64,000 bases of DNA from Geobacter sp. FeAm09 (GCF_008330225.1 NZ_CP042466.1:1808501-1872500), one strand, 5' to 3'; positions 52,828-62,555 are shown, numbered from the stretch's first letter. Program-made: numbers and translations. The notes: generated by a model not told the origin, from the sequence alone.

Positions 52828-53736
52828 ATGTCGCCATTTCGCTTGGCCAATCTCCACCTGCGGGCCCGGATAATCCACGTGATCCGGGAATTTTTCCGGT
52901 CGCGCGGTTTCCTGGAGGTCGAGACGCCGCACCGTATCCCCGCCAACGCCCCCGAGGAGTACATCGACCCGTATCGGGCCGGTACCGGCTATCTCCACAC
53001 CTCGCCGGAAATCTGCATGAAGCGGCTCTTGTGCCGCGGATACGGGGATATTTTCCAAATCTGCCGGTGCTGGCGGAGCGACGAGCGCGGCACGAGGCAT
53101 GTGCCCGAATTCACCCTGCTGGAATGGTACCGGGCGGATAGCGATTACTACGCTCTCATGAAAGACTGCGAGGAACTGCTCAAGGCGGTGGTCGAAATGG
53201 TTGGCGGGGGAACGGCGCTGTCGTACCGGGGGCGAAAGATCGAGTTCAATAAGGGTATCGGGCGGATAACGGTCAGGGAAGCCTTCGAGCGTTTCGGCGG
53301 CACGACCATGGAAACGGCCCTTCGCGACGGCACCTTCGACGAGATCATGGTTACCGCCATAGAACCGGCCTTGCCGCGGGACGTGCCGGCCATCCTCATG
53401 GATTATCCGGCCGAAGCGGCCGCCCTGGCCCGTCTCAAGCCGGGCGACCCGACGGTGGGCGAGCGTTTCGAACTGTATGCCGGCGGCCTGGAGCTCGCCA
53501 ATGGCTTCAGCGAGCTCACCGATCCCCGGGAACAGCGAGAGCGCTTTGGTGAGGCCAATGCCAAACGCCTCCGGTCCGGTCTCCCGCCCCTCCCCCTCCC
53601 CGAGCCGTTCCTGGCCGACCTGGGGAACATGCCGCCCGCCGCCGGAATAGCCCTGGGCATCGACCGTTTGGTCATGCTCTGCGCCGACGCGGAGAGGATC
53701 GACGATGTCGTCGCCTTTACGCCGGAGGAGCTGTGA
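52828..53736 (+). CDS. epmA: EF-P--(R)-beta-lysine ligase, EpmA-like (PoxA/GenX)
   Basis: A 302-residue class II aminoacyl-tRNA-synthetase-like protein, related to the LysRS catalytic domain but lacking the anticodon domain. Motif 2 reads IFQICRCWRSDERGTRHVPEFTLLEWYRAD and motif 3 GIALGIDRLVML. EpmA attaches beta-lysine to the EF-P lysine; efp lies 3.7 kb upstream. AAGGATGG precedes the ATG. The 3' end overlaps the end of the convergent KamA gene by about 20 bases, so the two face each other. Confidence 0.9.
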   Translation: MSPFRLANLHLRARIIHVIREFFRSRGFLEVETPHRIPANAPEEYIDPYRAGTGYLHTSPEICMKRLLCRGYGDIFQICRCWRSDERGTRHVPEFTLLEWYRADSDYYALMKDCEELLKAVVEMVGGGTALSYRGRKIEFNKGIGRITVREAFERFGGTTMETALRDGTFDEIMVTAIEPALPRDVPAILMDYPAEAAALARLKPGDPTVGERFELYAGGLELANGFSELTDPREQRERFGEANAKRLRSGLPPLPLPEPFLADLGNMPPAAGIALGIDRLVMLCADAERIDDVVAFTPEEL

Positions 53737-54753
53737 GGTCCCGGTAGGCAACCCGCTCACCCCGGTAGGTGGTGAGATAGACCGTGTCCCCGTCCCGCTC
53801 GAAGGCATCGGGCAAGAGGGGAACCTTGCCCTTCCCCCCGGCAGGTCGATCACGTAGTGGGGAACCCCCAGGCCCGAAATATGCCCGCGCAGCGCCCGGA
53901 TGATCTCAAGCCCGCTGGCCAGGGGCGTGCGGAAGTGCGCCGTTCCTTTGACCAGGTCCATCTGGTGAAGATAGTAGGGCCGCACCCGGATGCCCAAAAG
54001 CCCCGACATCAGGTCGCGCATGGTGGCGATGTCGTCGTTGACCCCCCGCAGGAGCACGGTCTGATTGCCCATCTGGATGCCGGCATCGGCCAGAAGGCCG
54101 CAGGCACCGGCCGATGCCGGGGTGATCTCGGCGGGATGGTTGAAATGGGTGTTGACATAGAGCGGATGGAAACGTTTCAGCATGGCGCACAGTTCCGGGG
54201 TGACGCGCTCCGGCAGGGTGACCGGGATGCGGGTGCCGATGCGGATGATGCCGACGTGGCCGATGGCGCGCAGCCGGGTGAGGATGTCGTGCAGGGAGGC
54301 GTCGTCGAGCATGAGCGGATCGCCGCCGGAGAGCGTCACGTCGCGGACGGCCGGGGTCGCCTTGATGTAGGCCATTGCCTGATCCAGCCGGTCGGCGCCG
54401 GGCGGCTCCGCCCCGCACCCCACATGGCGCTTGCGCATGCAGAAACGGCAGTACACCGGGCAGCGGTTCGAGACGAGCAGCACGACCCGGTCGGGGTAGC
54501 GGTGGATCAGGCCGGGGACCGGGCTGAGCGAAACTTCGGCCAGCGGATCGGGAAGCTGGCCGTCATCCTCCAGTTCCCGCACATCGGGGATGCACTGCCG
54601 CCAAATCGCATCGCCCGGCTTCTGGATGAGCCCGGCATAGGACGAGGAAACCAGGAACGGATAGCGGGCCGCCACCGAGCGCACGGCCGGTAATTCGGAT
54701 TGATTTATCTTGAGTTTGTCAATGGTTACACTGGTATAGTTGATGTATTTCAT
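53717..54753 (-). CDS. KamA/EpmB-family radical SAM lysine aminomutase, frame broken at a G6 run
   Basis: A radical SAM protein of the lysine 2,3-aminomutase family. The cluster motif is CPVYCRFCMRKRH (about 99-111), SAM binding GGDP about 145, and late RPYYLHQMDLVKGTAHFRTPL. The frame breaks at 53837-53842, where G6 on the - strand should be G7: with the extra G it reads PGGKGKVPLLPDAF and ends at TAA 53717. The Lys of this GG-x-GK motif binds PLP in the family, so the uncorrected product would lack it. Next to efp and epmA, an EpmB role (making (R)-beta-lysine for EF-P) is likely, though a free-lysine aminomutase is possible. Confidence 0.85.
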
Positions 54754-54896
54754 GAAATCATGCTTTCCGGTTGGGGTGAAATCGCTTCACGGGGGCACCT
54801 ATCAAGTCTGCACGACCGAATTGTCTTGAAAATAACCATATTATGTGAAATATACAACAGATTAAAATCATCTGCTGCGCTGCGACGGCGGTATTC

Positions 54897-56600
54897 ATGT
54901 ACACGAAATATTTCGGATTCAAAGAAAAACCGTTTACCCTGACGCCCAATCCCCGCTTCATCTTCCTCAGCAAACATCACAAGGAAGCGTTCGCCCATCT
55001 CCTGTACGGCATCAACAGCCATTACGGTTTTATCGAACTGATCGGCGAGGTGGGCACCGGCAAGACCACGGTGTTGCGCACCCTGCTGGGGCAGCTACAG
55101 GACAAGAACTACCGTACGGCCCTGATCTTCAACCCCAGCCTCACCGGCGTGGAACTGCTGCGCAGCATCAACAACGAGTTCGGCATCGACGCCAGCAGCC
55201 AGTACGCCAACGAACTGCTGGCGGTCCTGAACCGCTTCCTGCTGGAGGAAAACAGCAACGGCAGAACCGTTGTCCTGGTCATCGACGAGGCCCAGAACCT
55301 GGACCCGGCCACCCTGGAGCAGATCCGGCTCATCTCCAACCTGGAAACCGAGGATGACAAGCTGATCCAGATCATCCTCGCCGGACAGCCGGAACTGGAG
55401 CACCTGCTGTCCAAACCGGAATTGCGCCAGATTAACCAGCGCATCGCCGTTCGCTACCGGCTCCGGCCGATCAGCATGGACGAAACCCGCGCCTATATCC
55501 GCCACCGCATGGAGGTCGCCGGCGAGAGCGGCGGCGTATCCTTCAACCGTTATGCCATCAAATACATCTATCTCTACACCCGCGGCGTTCCCCGCATGAT
55601 CAACATCCTCTGCGACCGGGCTCTCCTGATCGCCTACGGCGACGAACGCCGGGATATCGGCGCCAGCATCGTCAGCAGGGCCATCAGGGAGATTCTCAAC
55701 CTGCCGCGGAACCGCTTTGCGCCAAAGCGCCTGGCGACTATGACCGCCGCGGTCATTGCCGTGGTGGCGCTTCTGGCATTGGGGGCTGCCCAATGGCAAT
55801 CCGGCCGTTTCCGGCACGTGGGGCAGCGCCTGCTGGCCCGCCTTGCCGCCCCCTCCGCTCCCGTCACGTCGGAGCCGTCCGGGGCGAAGGCATCCGCCAC
55901 AACAGCGAATTCCCCCACCAAGGCCGCATCGTTGTCGGCATCGGCGTCCCGCCGGATCTCCAGCCTGGAGCAGGAACTCCTTTCTTACGAGCAGGCCGGC
56001 ACCCATCTGCACGCCCTGAATGCCCTCATCGCCCGTTGGCGGGCGCAACCCTACGGCACGGTCGGCGGGCGCCTCACGACTCCCGATACCTTTTCGCGTC
56101 TCGCCGCCAAGCGGGGGCTGCGCCTGACGCCCTTCACGGGAACGCTCGACGAAGCCATCCGCTTCGATCTTCCCTTCCTGGCGGTGACCCGGGTGTCGGG
56201 TGACCTGGGGGCCTACTGCCTTGCCGTGACCGCGGTTCGCGGCGACAGCGTGACCGTGTCTCCCGCGCTGTTCGGCAAGGGCGTCGTCGATCGGAAGGAG
56301 TTGGCATCCCTGACCACCGGGACCTTCTACCTCGTCTGGAAGAACATCGGCCGCATTCCGGTCACGATTACCCCCGGAGAACGCCGGAACGAGATCAGCA
56401 CCCTGCAACGGCTTCTCAGGCAGGCGGGTGCGTACCATGGGCCGTTCGACGGCATCTACGGCGACGCAACCGCCGCGGCGGTGCGGGCGTTCCAGCATTC
56501 CCACGGCATCGCCGCGGACGATCTGGTGGGCGAACTGACCCTGGCCGTGCTCGTGCCCTACGATACGGGCGCCAACATCCCTTCCCTCAAGGGAAACTGA
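54897..56600 (+). CDS. ExeA/GspA-like ATPase with peptidoglycan-binding domain
   Basis: A 567-residue inner-membrane protein. The cytoplasmic AAA domain (1-265) has Walker A GEVGTGKTTVLR (about 44-55) and Walker B VLVIDEAQNL (about 120-129). One membrane helix (about 285-303) follows, then a Ser/Ala/Pro linker, a peptidase C39-like domain (about 390-485) and a peptidoglycan-binding domain 1 (about 500-555, LQRLLRQAGAYHGPFDGIYGDATAAAVRAFQ). ExeA helps the type II secretin cross the cell wall. The ExeB/GspB gene follows 12 bases later. A second, shorter paralogue lies in the chemotaxis operon. Confidence 0.88.
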   Translation: MYTKYFGFKEKPFTLTPNPRFIFLSKHHKEAFAHLLYGINSHYGFIELIGEVGTGKTTVLRTLLGQLQDKNYRTALIFNPSLTGVELLRSINNEFGIDASSQYANELLAVLNRFLLEENSNGRTVVLVIDEAQNLDPATLEQIRLISNLETEDDKLIQIILAGQPELEHLLSKPELRQINQRIAVRYRLRPISMDETRAYIRHRMEVAGESGGVSFNRYAIKYIYLYTRGVPRMINILCDRALLIAYGDERRDIGASIVSRAIREILNLPRNRFAPKRLATMTAAVIAVVALLALGAAQWQSGRFRHVGQRLLARLAAPSAPVTSEPSGAKASATTANSPTKAASLSASASRRISSLEQELLSYEQAGTHLHALNALIARWRAQPYGTVGGRLTTPDTFSRLAAKRGLRLTPFTGTLDEAIRFDLPFLAVTRVSGDLGAYCLAVTAVRGDSVTVSPALFGKGVVDRKELASLTTGTFYLVWKNIGRIPVTITPGERRNEISTLQRLLRQAGAYHGPFDGIYGDATAAAVRAFQHSHGIAADDLVGELTLAVLVPYDTGANIPSLKGN

Positions 56601-56612
56601 TCGGACAAACGG

Positions 56613-57290
56613 ATGAGTTCCATTCTCAAGGCGCTGAAAAAGCTGGAAGAGGAAAAATCGGCCCGGACGCCGGACGCCCTCAAGATCGATACCGAAATCC
56701 TGCGCGGCGGAGGTCCGTCCCGCTTTCCCTATCGCAACGTCGTCCTGCTGGCGGTGCTGTTTTTCGTCTGCGGGTCCCTACTCACCTATCTGTACGTGAA
56801 ACGAGGGGCCAACCCTGCCGTCACCGTAGCCACTCTCCCCCCGCCGGAGCATGCCGCGCGCCCCCAGGCGGCACAGCCGCCGCCCGCCGCCGTGGAAGTC
56901 CCCGGGGAAAGCCGGCCTGCCGGCCGACCGCAGCCTCGGGCACAGAATACACCGGCCCCGGTTACCGTCGCCGCGCCCCATGCCAAGGTCAAGCCTTCAA
57001 AACAGATCCGCGCCGCCACGCCGTTATCGGCGGGGCAAGCGAAACCGGGAGCCGCGGCCGTGCCGGCGGCCGCCACCGCGCCAACCCCTGCCAGGCGTAT
57101 CCCCACCCTCAGGGTGGACGGCATCGCCTACCACTTCGGCAGCGCCGACAGCCTTGCCGTGGTGAACGGGAACACGGTCTATGTGGGGGCAATGGTCGAT
57201 GGGGCGAAGGTCGAGGACATCGGGAAGGATCGCATCCGGTTCAGCTACGAGGGGGAGAGGTTCGACATTCCCCTGGGCAAGTCCAATTGA
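56613..57290 (+). CDS. GspB/ExeB-like type II secretion assembly protein
   Basis: A 225-residue bitopic protein. The N terminus MSSILKALKKLEEEKSAR is the GspB signature; one helix (about 43-63, NVVLLAVLFFVCGSLLTYLYV) is followed by a Pro/Ala-rich periplasmic linker (about 70-165) and the C-terminal T2SSB domain (LRVDGIAYHFGSADSLAVVNGNTVYVGAMVDGAKVEDIGKDRIRFSYEGERF). It partners the ATPase encoded 12 bases upstream to position the secretin. No other gsp genes are in the window. Confidence 0.88.
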   Translation: MSSILKALKKLEEEKSARTPDALKIDTEILRGGGPSRFPYRNVVLLAVLFFVCGSLLTYLYVKRGANPAVTVATLPPPEHAARPQAAQPPPAAVEVPGESRPAGRPQPRAQNTPAPVTVAAPHAKVKPSKQIRAATPLSAGQAKPGAAAVPAAATAPTPARRIPTLRVDGIAYHFGSADSLAVVNGNTVYVGAMVDGAKVEDIGKDRIRFSYEGERFDIPLGKSN

Positions 57291-57343
57291 TCCATGAAAA
57301 GGGCGCCGCAGGGACGCTGGGCTAGACCACACTTCAAGGCAGG

Positions 57344-57380
57344 AACGCCGCTCGTCTCCTCGTCTCTTTTCTGCGGCGTT
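57344..57380. terminator. Inverted repeat between convergent gspB-like and pgsA genes
   Basis: AACGCCGC (57344-57351) and GCGGCGTT (57373-57380) are perfect complements with a 21-base loop. There is no clear T run on either side, so it may act only weakly as a terminator. Confidence 0.3.
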
Positions 57381-57399
57381 GCGGCCTTGTTGGCCAGGG

Positions 57400-57993
57400 T
57401 CAGCGCACGATCACCCGGACGAATTTCACCAGGTAGTCCACACCGGACCAAATGGTCAGCAGGGTGGCGATCCAGAGGTAGAACATCCCCACATTATGCA
57501 TGTTGACATGCACCAGCGGGTTGTCGATCCCGAACAACCAGTTGTAATCGTAATGCAGCACCAGCCCGAGAATGGCCACAATCTGAAAGATCGTCTTGAA
57601 CTTGCCCAGATCGCTGGCCGGAATGACGATCCCTTCGCTCGACGCAATCCCCCGCAGCCCCGTAATAATGATCTCCCGCCCCAGGACTACCAGCACCATC
57701 CAGGCGGGAACCCTCCCGAAGGGGAGGATCATGATCAGGGCCGCCATCACGATCAACTTGTCGGCGATGGGGTCGAGAAACTTGCCGAACACCGTGACGA
57801 TCCCCATGCGCCGCGCCAGGTAACCGTCCAGCCAGTCGGTGATGGATGCCAGGGCAAAAACCGCGGCTGCCCAGAAGCCGGCACTCTGGGCCGGTGAAAG
57901 GAGCAGAAACGCCATGAGTGGAATGGCTGCGATCCGAAGCATGGTCAGCATATTGGGGATGTTGAGTATGGGATGGGAGGTGCGTGTCGTCAT
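57400..57993 (-). CDS. pgsA: CDP-diacylglycerol--glycerol-3-phosphate 3-phosphatidyltransferase
   Basis: Makes phosphatidylglycerophosphate, the first step to phosphatidylglycerol and cardiolipin. The 197-residue membrane protein has the CDP-alcohol transferase motif DG-x2-AR-x8-G-x3-D-x3-D as DWLDGYLARRMG, then GKFLDPIADK (about 55-75), and about five helices. The ATG at 57993 gives NIPNMLTMLRIAAIP near the start, as usual for PgsA. It starts five bases after the transglycosylase stop. Confidence 0.93.
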   Translation of the reverse strand: MTTRTSHPILNIPNMLTMLRIAAIPLMAFLLLSPAQSAGFWAAAVFALASITDWLDGYLARRMGIVTVFGKFLDPIADKLIVMAALIMILPFGRVPAWMVLVVLGREIIITGLRGIASSEGIVIPASDLGKFKTIFQIVAILGLVLHYDYNWLFGIDNPLVHVNMHNVGMFYLWIATLLTIWSGVDYLVKFVRVIVR

Positions 57994-57997
57994 GGAT

Positions 57998-58630
57998 TCA
58001 GTTCGCCCGATAGGATTGCATGTAGGATAACACCCGGTTGACATAGGTGCGGGTTTCGGCGTACGGGGGGATACCCCCGTATCTGGCCACTTTGTTCAGT
58101 CCTGCGTTGTACGCGGCCACGGCCAGGGAGACATCCCCGCGGAACGTATCCAGCAGAAAGCGGAGGTATTTCACCCCCCCTTCCACGTTATCCTTCGGAT
58201 CGAAGCTGTTGCCGACCTTGAGGGACTTGGCGGTTCCCGGCATGAGTTGCATCAGGCCGCTGGCCCCCTTGGGGGAAACGGCATTGGGGTTGTAGCCGGA
58301 CTCGGCATGAATGACCGCCTTGATCAACGACTGGTCAACCCCGTATTTATCCGCATAGGTCTTGATGATGTGATCGTATTCGGCCGGGTTGACCGAGGCG
58401 GCGAACTTGAGCCTCGTGCGCAACTGCTTGTCCTTTTTAAGGTCGCGCATAAAGACTTTGAAACGCTTGTCCGTCGGGGCGTCGGTAAAGTGGACGATCC
58501 CTTCCGCATCCTCATAACGGTAGATATCGGCATGGGCGGGCATGACCGCGATCAGGAGGGCTCCTAGGCCGGCCAGGGCGGCTACCCTTGGCACGACCAT
58601 CATATGACGGATGTTTTGATCCCTATGCAT
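57998..58630 (-). CDS. Lytic transglycosylase with DUF4124-type N-terminal domain
   Basis: A 210-residue periplasmic enzyme that cleaves peptidoglycan between MurNAc and GlcNAc. Signal peptide to about 35 (cut after PAHA), a short DUF4124-like domain (ADIYRYEDAEGIVHFTDAP, about 36-55), then the SLT domain: catalytic Glu in AVIHAESGYNPNAVSPKGASGLMQLMPGTA and AVAAYNAGLNKVARYGGIPPYAETRTYV. I choose the ATG at 58630; TTG at 58648 and ATG at 58603 are alternatives. Confidence 0.9.
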   Translation of the reverse strand: MHRDQNIRHMMVVPRVAALAGLGALLIAVMPAHADIYRYEDAEGIVHFTDAPTDKRFKVFMRDLKKDKQLRTRLKFAASVNPAEYDHIIKTYADKYGVDQSLIKAVIHAESGYNPNAVSPKGASGLMQLMPGTAKSLKVGNSFDPKDNVEGGVKYLRFLLDTFRGDVSLAVAAYNAGLNKVARYGGIPPYAETRTYVNRVLSYMQSYRAN

Positions 58631-58688
58631 AATTTTCCATAGTCTCAAATATGAATGATTTGTTCAAGAGTAAATCCATGTACGTAGG

Positions 58689-60185
58689 TCACGTCATGTT
58701 CCCCCGGCGCCTGCCGTAGCGTTCCAACCGCCCATTCATCTCGTCGGCCAGCCCCCGGTGGACCATGTCCCAGGAAAAACGCCATTCCCAGTTTCCAAAC
58801 GCCGTGCCGGGGAGATTCATGCGGGCGGTGCCCGGCAGGCCGAGAATATCCTGAAACGGTATGACAACCGTATCGGCCACGGACATCAAGGCTATCCGGA
58901 CGATGTCCGCTACGATATCGCGCCCGTTCGAACCGACATAATCCCGTACCAGGCTGCGATGGTGTTCATCCTGGCCGGTATACCATCCCAGGGTGGTGTC
59001 GTTATCGTGCGTCCCGGTGTAGACCACGCAGTTTTTGACACAATTGTGGGGCAGGTAGGGGTTGGCCGGGCCGGAATCGAAAGCGAATTGCAGAATCTTC
59101 ATGCCGGGAAAGCCGAAACGGTCGCGCAGGGCCTCTACCGCGGGGGTGATGATGCCAAGATCTTCGGCGATAATGGGCAATGCCCCAAGTGCGGAGCGAA
59201 CCGCCTCGAACAGGCGCTCCCCCGGGCCGGCCCCCCATGCTCCCCGCTCCGCTGTCCGCTCGTGGGCCGGCACCTGCCACGCCGCCTCAAAACCGCGAAA
59301 ATGGTCGATGCGCACAGTATCGAACAACGAGAAGGCATGGCGAAAACGTTCGATCCACCAGTCGAATCCCCGGTGTTCCAGGATTTCCCAGTCATAAAGC
59401 GGGTTGCCCCAGAGTTGGCCGGTCCGGCTGAAGTAGTCGGGCGGCACGCCGGCCACGGAGGTCGGCCTGCCCTGGCCATCAAGCAGGAAAAGGTGGCGGT
59501 TGCGCCAGACATCGGCCGAATCATAGGCCACAAATATCGGTATGTCGCCGATGAACGAGACCCCCCGGCTTGCGGCATATGCCCGCAACGCCTGCCATTG
59601 GCGGGAAAACTGCCACTGCAGGTATTTCTGGGCTCCGATCTCGGGCCCCAGCTTCAGCGAAGCCTTCTCAAAGGTTTCCGCCGTCAGCAGCGCCGCTTCC
59701 TTGGGCCACTTCTGCCAGCTTTTCCCCTTGTAATGCTGCTTGAGCGCCATGAAAAGCGCAAAATCGTGCAACCAGGGCGTCGTATCGCAGAAGTGCCAGA
59801 ACTCCTCGGTCCGCGAGCTTCTCTCGGCGGCAAGGAAGGTTGCCGCCGCCTGGTGGAGCAGCCCCGGCTTCACATCGGAAACGCCGCCATAGTCCACCCG
59901 TTCTTCGGGAAAATGGCTGCCGACCGCCTCAAGCGGCAGATCGCCCTCCCGGGCAAGCTGCCGGAGGTCGATCAGGAGGGGGTTGCCGGCAAAGGCCGAC
60001 AGGGATGAATAGGGGGAGTTGCCGCAGGCGGGCGGAGTCAGGGGGAGCACCTGCCAGTAGCTCATCCCCATGGTCGACAACAGGTCCACGAACCTTCGTG
60101 CGTCGTCTCCCAGCGTCCCGATGCCGTCATGCCCTGGAAGCGACGTTGGATGAAGCAGGACGCCGCAACTCCGTCTCTTGAGCAT
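58689..60185 (-). CDS. malQ: 4-alpha-glucanotransferase (amylomaltase)
   Basis: Moves alpha-1,4-glucan chains between acceptors in glycogen/maltodextrin metabolism. The 498-residue GH77 enzyme opens RRSCGVLLHPTSLPGHDGIGTLG. It has FIGDIPIFVAYDSADVW, TVRIDHFRGFEAAW (nucleophile Asp), IIAEDLGIITPAVEALRDRFGFPGMKILQFAF (acid/base Glu) and YTGTHDNDTTLGW. AGGAGG precedes the ATG at 60185. No other glycogen genes are adjacent. Confidence 0.95.
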   Translation of the reverse strand: MLKRRSCGVLLHPTSLPGHDGIGTLGDDARRFVDLLSTMGMSYWQVLPLTPPACGNSPYSSLSAFAGNPLLIDLRQLAREGDLPLEAVGSHFPEERVDYGGVSDVKPGLLHQAAATFLAAERSSRTEEFWHFCDTTPWLHDFALFMALKQHYKGKSWQKWPKEAALLTAETFEKASLKLGPEIGAQKYLQWQFSRQWQALRAYAASRGVSFIGDIPIFVAYDSADVWRNRHLFLLDGQGRPTSVAGVPPDYFSRTGQLWGNPLYDWEILEHRGFDWWIERFRHAFSLFDTVRIDHFRGFEAAWQVPAHERTAERGAWGAGPGERLFEAVRSALGALPIIAEDLGIITPAVEALRDRFGFPGMKILQFAFDSGPANPYLPHNCVKNCVVYTGTHDNDTTLGWYTGQDEHHRSLVRDYVGSNGRDIVADIVRIALMSVADTVVIPFQDILGLPGTARMNLPGTAFGNWEWRFSWDMVHRGLADEMNGRLERYGRRRGNMT

Positions 60186-60277
60186 TGTCTGCCTCCTGAA
60201 TCGTTTTGTCGCAATTAAGCCATAGACAACCCTGCTTTGCAAATAAAATCAATATTTTGACAAACATTAAAATATGA

Positions 60278-60306
60278 TTCAATTCCCGGCGGCTTTCGGG
60301 TATAGT
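60278..60306 (+). promoter_or_regulatory. Possible promoter of the HEAT/HD pair
   Basis: TTCAAT (60278-60283), 17 bases, TATAGT (60301-60306), 69 bases before the HEAT gene. The -10 is a good match, the -35 is weak. A perfect TTGACA at 60257 lacks a -10 at normal spacing. Confidence 0.3.
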
Positions 60307-60374
60307 TTCGAGAGAGCACCAGCTATGTTCACGAGGCAACCATCCCCTTTTCCCGTTCGTTCTGCGGACCCAAG

Positions 60375-62555
60375 ATGAATAAGCAACCCCTGGACATACC
60401 GACCGGCGCCATCGATGCCAGGCTCCTGGCGGCCCTGATCATCGAGCTCAATATTTCGCTCCGTTATTTCAGGTCATATCCCGCCGGGCATCCCATCATC
60501 GACGCCTCCCTGAAGAAGGTTGTGGCGCTCTATGCAAAACTGATGGCGGGGCATGACGAAATCGTCGTTGCCGCCGCAAAGAACGCCCTGCTGGTGGAAA
60601 ATGTCTCCCTCGACAAATCGAACCTTGTCTTCCGCGATTTTGCCGGCGTGCTTTTCGAGCACGGCATCGGCGCCTTGATCTTCCACAAGGGGCTGGACGT
60701 GGAAGAGCTCAGGAGCTTCAACCTGATTCTGGGGCTCAAACGGGAGGAGCTCAACGCCCGGGGAGGCATCGAAAAAATCTGGGAGCAGTCGCACATCGCC
60801 GCCCTCGGCATGCGCGCCATCCGCTACGATCTTTTCAGCGCCACCGAGGACGACGCCCTGGCCGACTCCTCGACAACGGGACAACCGGGCGAAGGGCTCT
60901 GGGAACGTTTTGCCCGTGGCCTGATGGGGGGCACGCTCGGTTTCGGCGGGGCGGACGCCGCCGGCATCGACCCCCGGCAGTTGGCCGATGCGTTCAACCG
61001 CCGCTACCGCGAATCGGGCGCCAGCGGGGATGACGGGTACATCGACGTCTTCGCCGACCTGCTCGAACCGGAAGAAAACGACCGGGAAGACGGCGCCAAG
61101 CGGCGCATCCCCGGCCGACAGATCGCCGCCTTCGTGGAACACCTGGACCCCGGCCTCCGCCGCACATTACTCTCCAAATCCTTCGCCATCGACGAACCGG
61201 GTGCGCGCCCTGCGCTGGAAGAGATCATCGGCCAACTGCCCGACCACGTGATTGCGGGAATCCTGGACGATATCGACAGCAACAGGGTCACGGTCCCCCC
61301 CGCCGTCATGACGCTCCTGCAGCGCCTCTCCCTGCATGCAGCCAGCGGCAGCCACGATTCGCTCTCCTTCTCCCAACTGGCCGAAGAGGGGGCACAGGAT
61401 AAACTGCGCATCATCTTCGGCGAGCATGCCGCGGAGGAACAGGGATTCCAGGATGACGGGGCGCCGGCGCGGCCGTGCCGGCCTGGCGGCGGGATGATGC
61501 CCTCCCCCCGCCAGGAGCTCGAACGCTTGCGGGAAACCATGCAGGCCGGTTGGCTGGAAAGCCATGTCGGCCAGATCATCCTGCGCCTCGCGGCCGCGGC
61601 GGACAATCCGGACGGGATGGAGCCTTTGGCCCAGAATCTGGGGGATATGTGCGGTTATCTGCTCCAGACCGGGGATTACCATCAACTGCTCGGGATCATC
61701 GAACAGGCAGACTCCCCCGCCCTCCCCCCGGCATTCCGGGAGCACCTCGCGGAACGTTTCCGCCGCCGCGACTTCCTGGACGAGATCATGAACGGCCTGA
61801 CCACCTGGGGCAAGAGCCGCTTCGAGGACATCCGCCTGCTGGTGGAAACCATCGGCCCCCCGTTCATCGAACCGCTTCTGGACAACCTGGCCGAGGAAGA
61901 AAACATGTCGCTGCGGCGCTTCATGATGGATTGCCTCCTGGGGTTCGGTCCTGCCGCAAAAGAGTCGATCCTGGCGCGCCTCGACGACCAGCGCTGGTAT
62001 TACCTGCGCAACCTGCTCATCATGCTGCGCTCCCTGGACGACCCGGACATCGTCCCCCACATCCGGCCCCTGGCCATGAACAGAAACCCCAAGGTCCGGC
62101 AGGACGCCTTGCGCACCCTGCTTTCCTACAACGATCCGGTGGCGGAACGCCAGCTTCTGCGCGACCTGGAAAGCAGCGACAAAGAGGTCAGGCTCGCCGC
62201 CATCGCCATGGCCGAAAAAAGCCGCTCCCCCGACGTTTTCAGAAAGCTTCTGGCGATTGTGGCCAAAAGCGGTCTTTCGCAACTGGATATCGAGCTGAAG
62301 AGCACCGCCATTGCCTCCCTGAAGGAGATCGGGCGGGAGGAGGCCCTCCCCGAATTGCTCAAGGTGCTGGGGTCCGTGAACCTGATCCGCGCCAAGGCCC
62401 TTGCCCGCCTCAAACTCGACATCGTCCGTTCCCTGGAAGGATACCCCCCCGCAAGCGCCCTGCCGATCCTGGAAAAGATCGCCAAGGGCAGCGACGAATT
62501 GGCGCGGCAGGCAGACGAATCCCTGCGGGCCGTCAGGATGAGATCCGATGGATAG
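60375..62555 (+). CDS. HEAT-repeat protein with N-terminal module shared with the HD-domain neighbour
   Basis: A 726-residue protein. Residues about 15-140 form a mixed domain (YFRSYPAGHPIIDASLKKVV, then LVENVSLDKSN and EHGIGALIFHKGLDVEELRSF). The same layout opens the next protein. The middle is variable; the last 240 residues are HEAT repeats (PKVRQDALRTLLSYNDPVAERQLLRDL and DKEVRLAAIAMAEKSRSPDVFRKLL). No signal peptide or enzyme motif is seen. It overlaps the HD-domain gene by 8 bases, so the pair is made together. The likely role is signal reception or scaffolding, by inference. Confidence 0.8.
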   Translation: MNKQPLDIPTGAIDARLLAALIIELNISLRYFRSYPAGHPIIDASLKKVVALYAKLMAGHDEIVVAAAKNALLVENVSLDKSNLVFRDFAGVLFEHGIGALIFHKGLDVEELRSFNLILGLKREELNARGGIEKIWEQSHIAALGMRAIRYDLFSATEDDALADSSTTGQPGEGLWERFARGLMGGTLGFGGADAAGIDPRQLADAFNRRYRESGASGDDGYIDVFADLLEPEENDREDGAKRRIPGRQIAAFVEHLDPGLRRTLLSKSFAIDEPGARPALEEIIGQLPDHVIAGILDDIDSNRVTVPPAVMTLLQRLSLHAASGSHDSLSFSQLAEEGAQDKLRIIFGEHAAEEQGFQDDGAPARPCRPGGGMMPSPRQELERLRETMQAGWLESHVGQIILRLAAAADNPDGMEPLAQNLGDMCGYLLQTGDYHQLLGIIEQADSPALPPAFREHLAERFRRRDFLDEIMNGLTTWGKSRFEDIRLLVETIGPPFIEPLLDNLAEEENMSLRRFMMDCLLGFGPAAKESILARLDDQRWYYLRNLLIMLRSLDDPDIVPHIRPLAMNRNPKVRQDALRTLLSYNDPVAERQLLRDLESSDKEVRLAAIAMAEKSRSPDVFRKLLAIVAKSGLSQLDIELKSTAIASLKEIGREEALPELLKVLGSVNLIRAKALARLKLDIVRSLEGYPPASALPILEKIAKGSDELARQADESLRAVRMRSDG

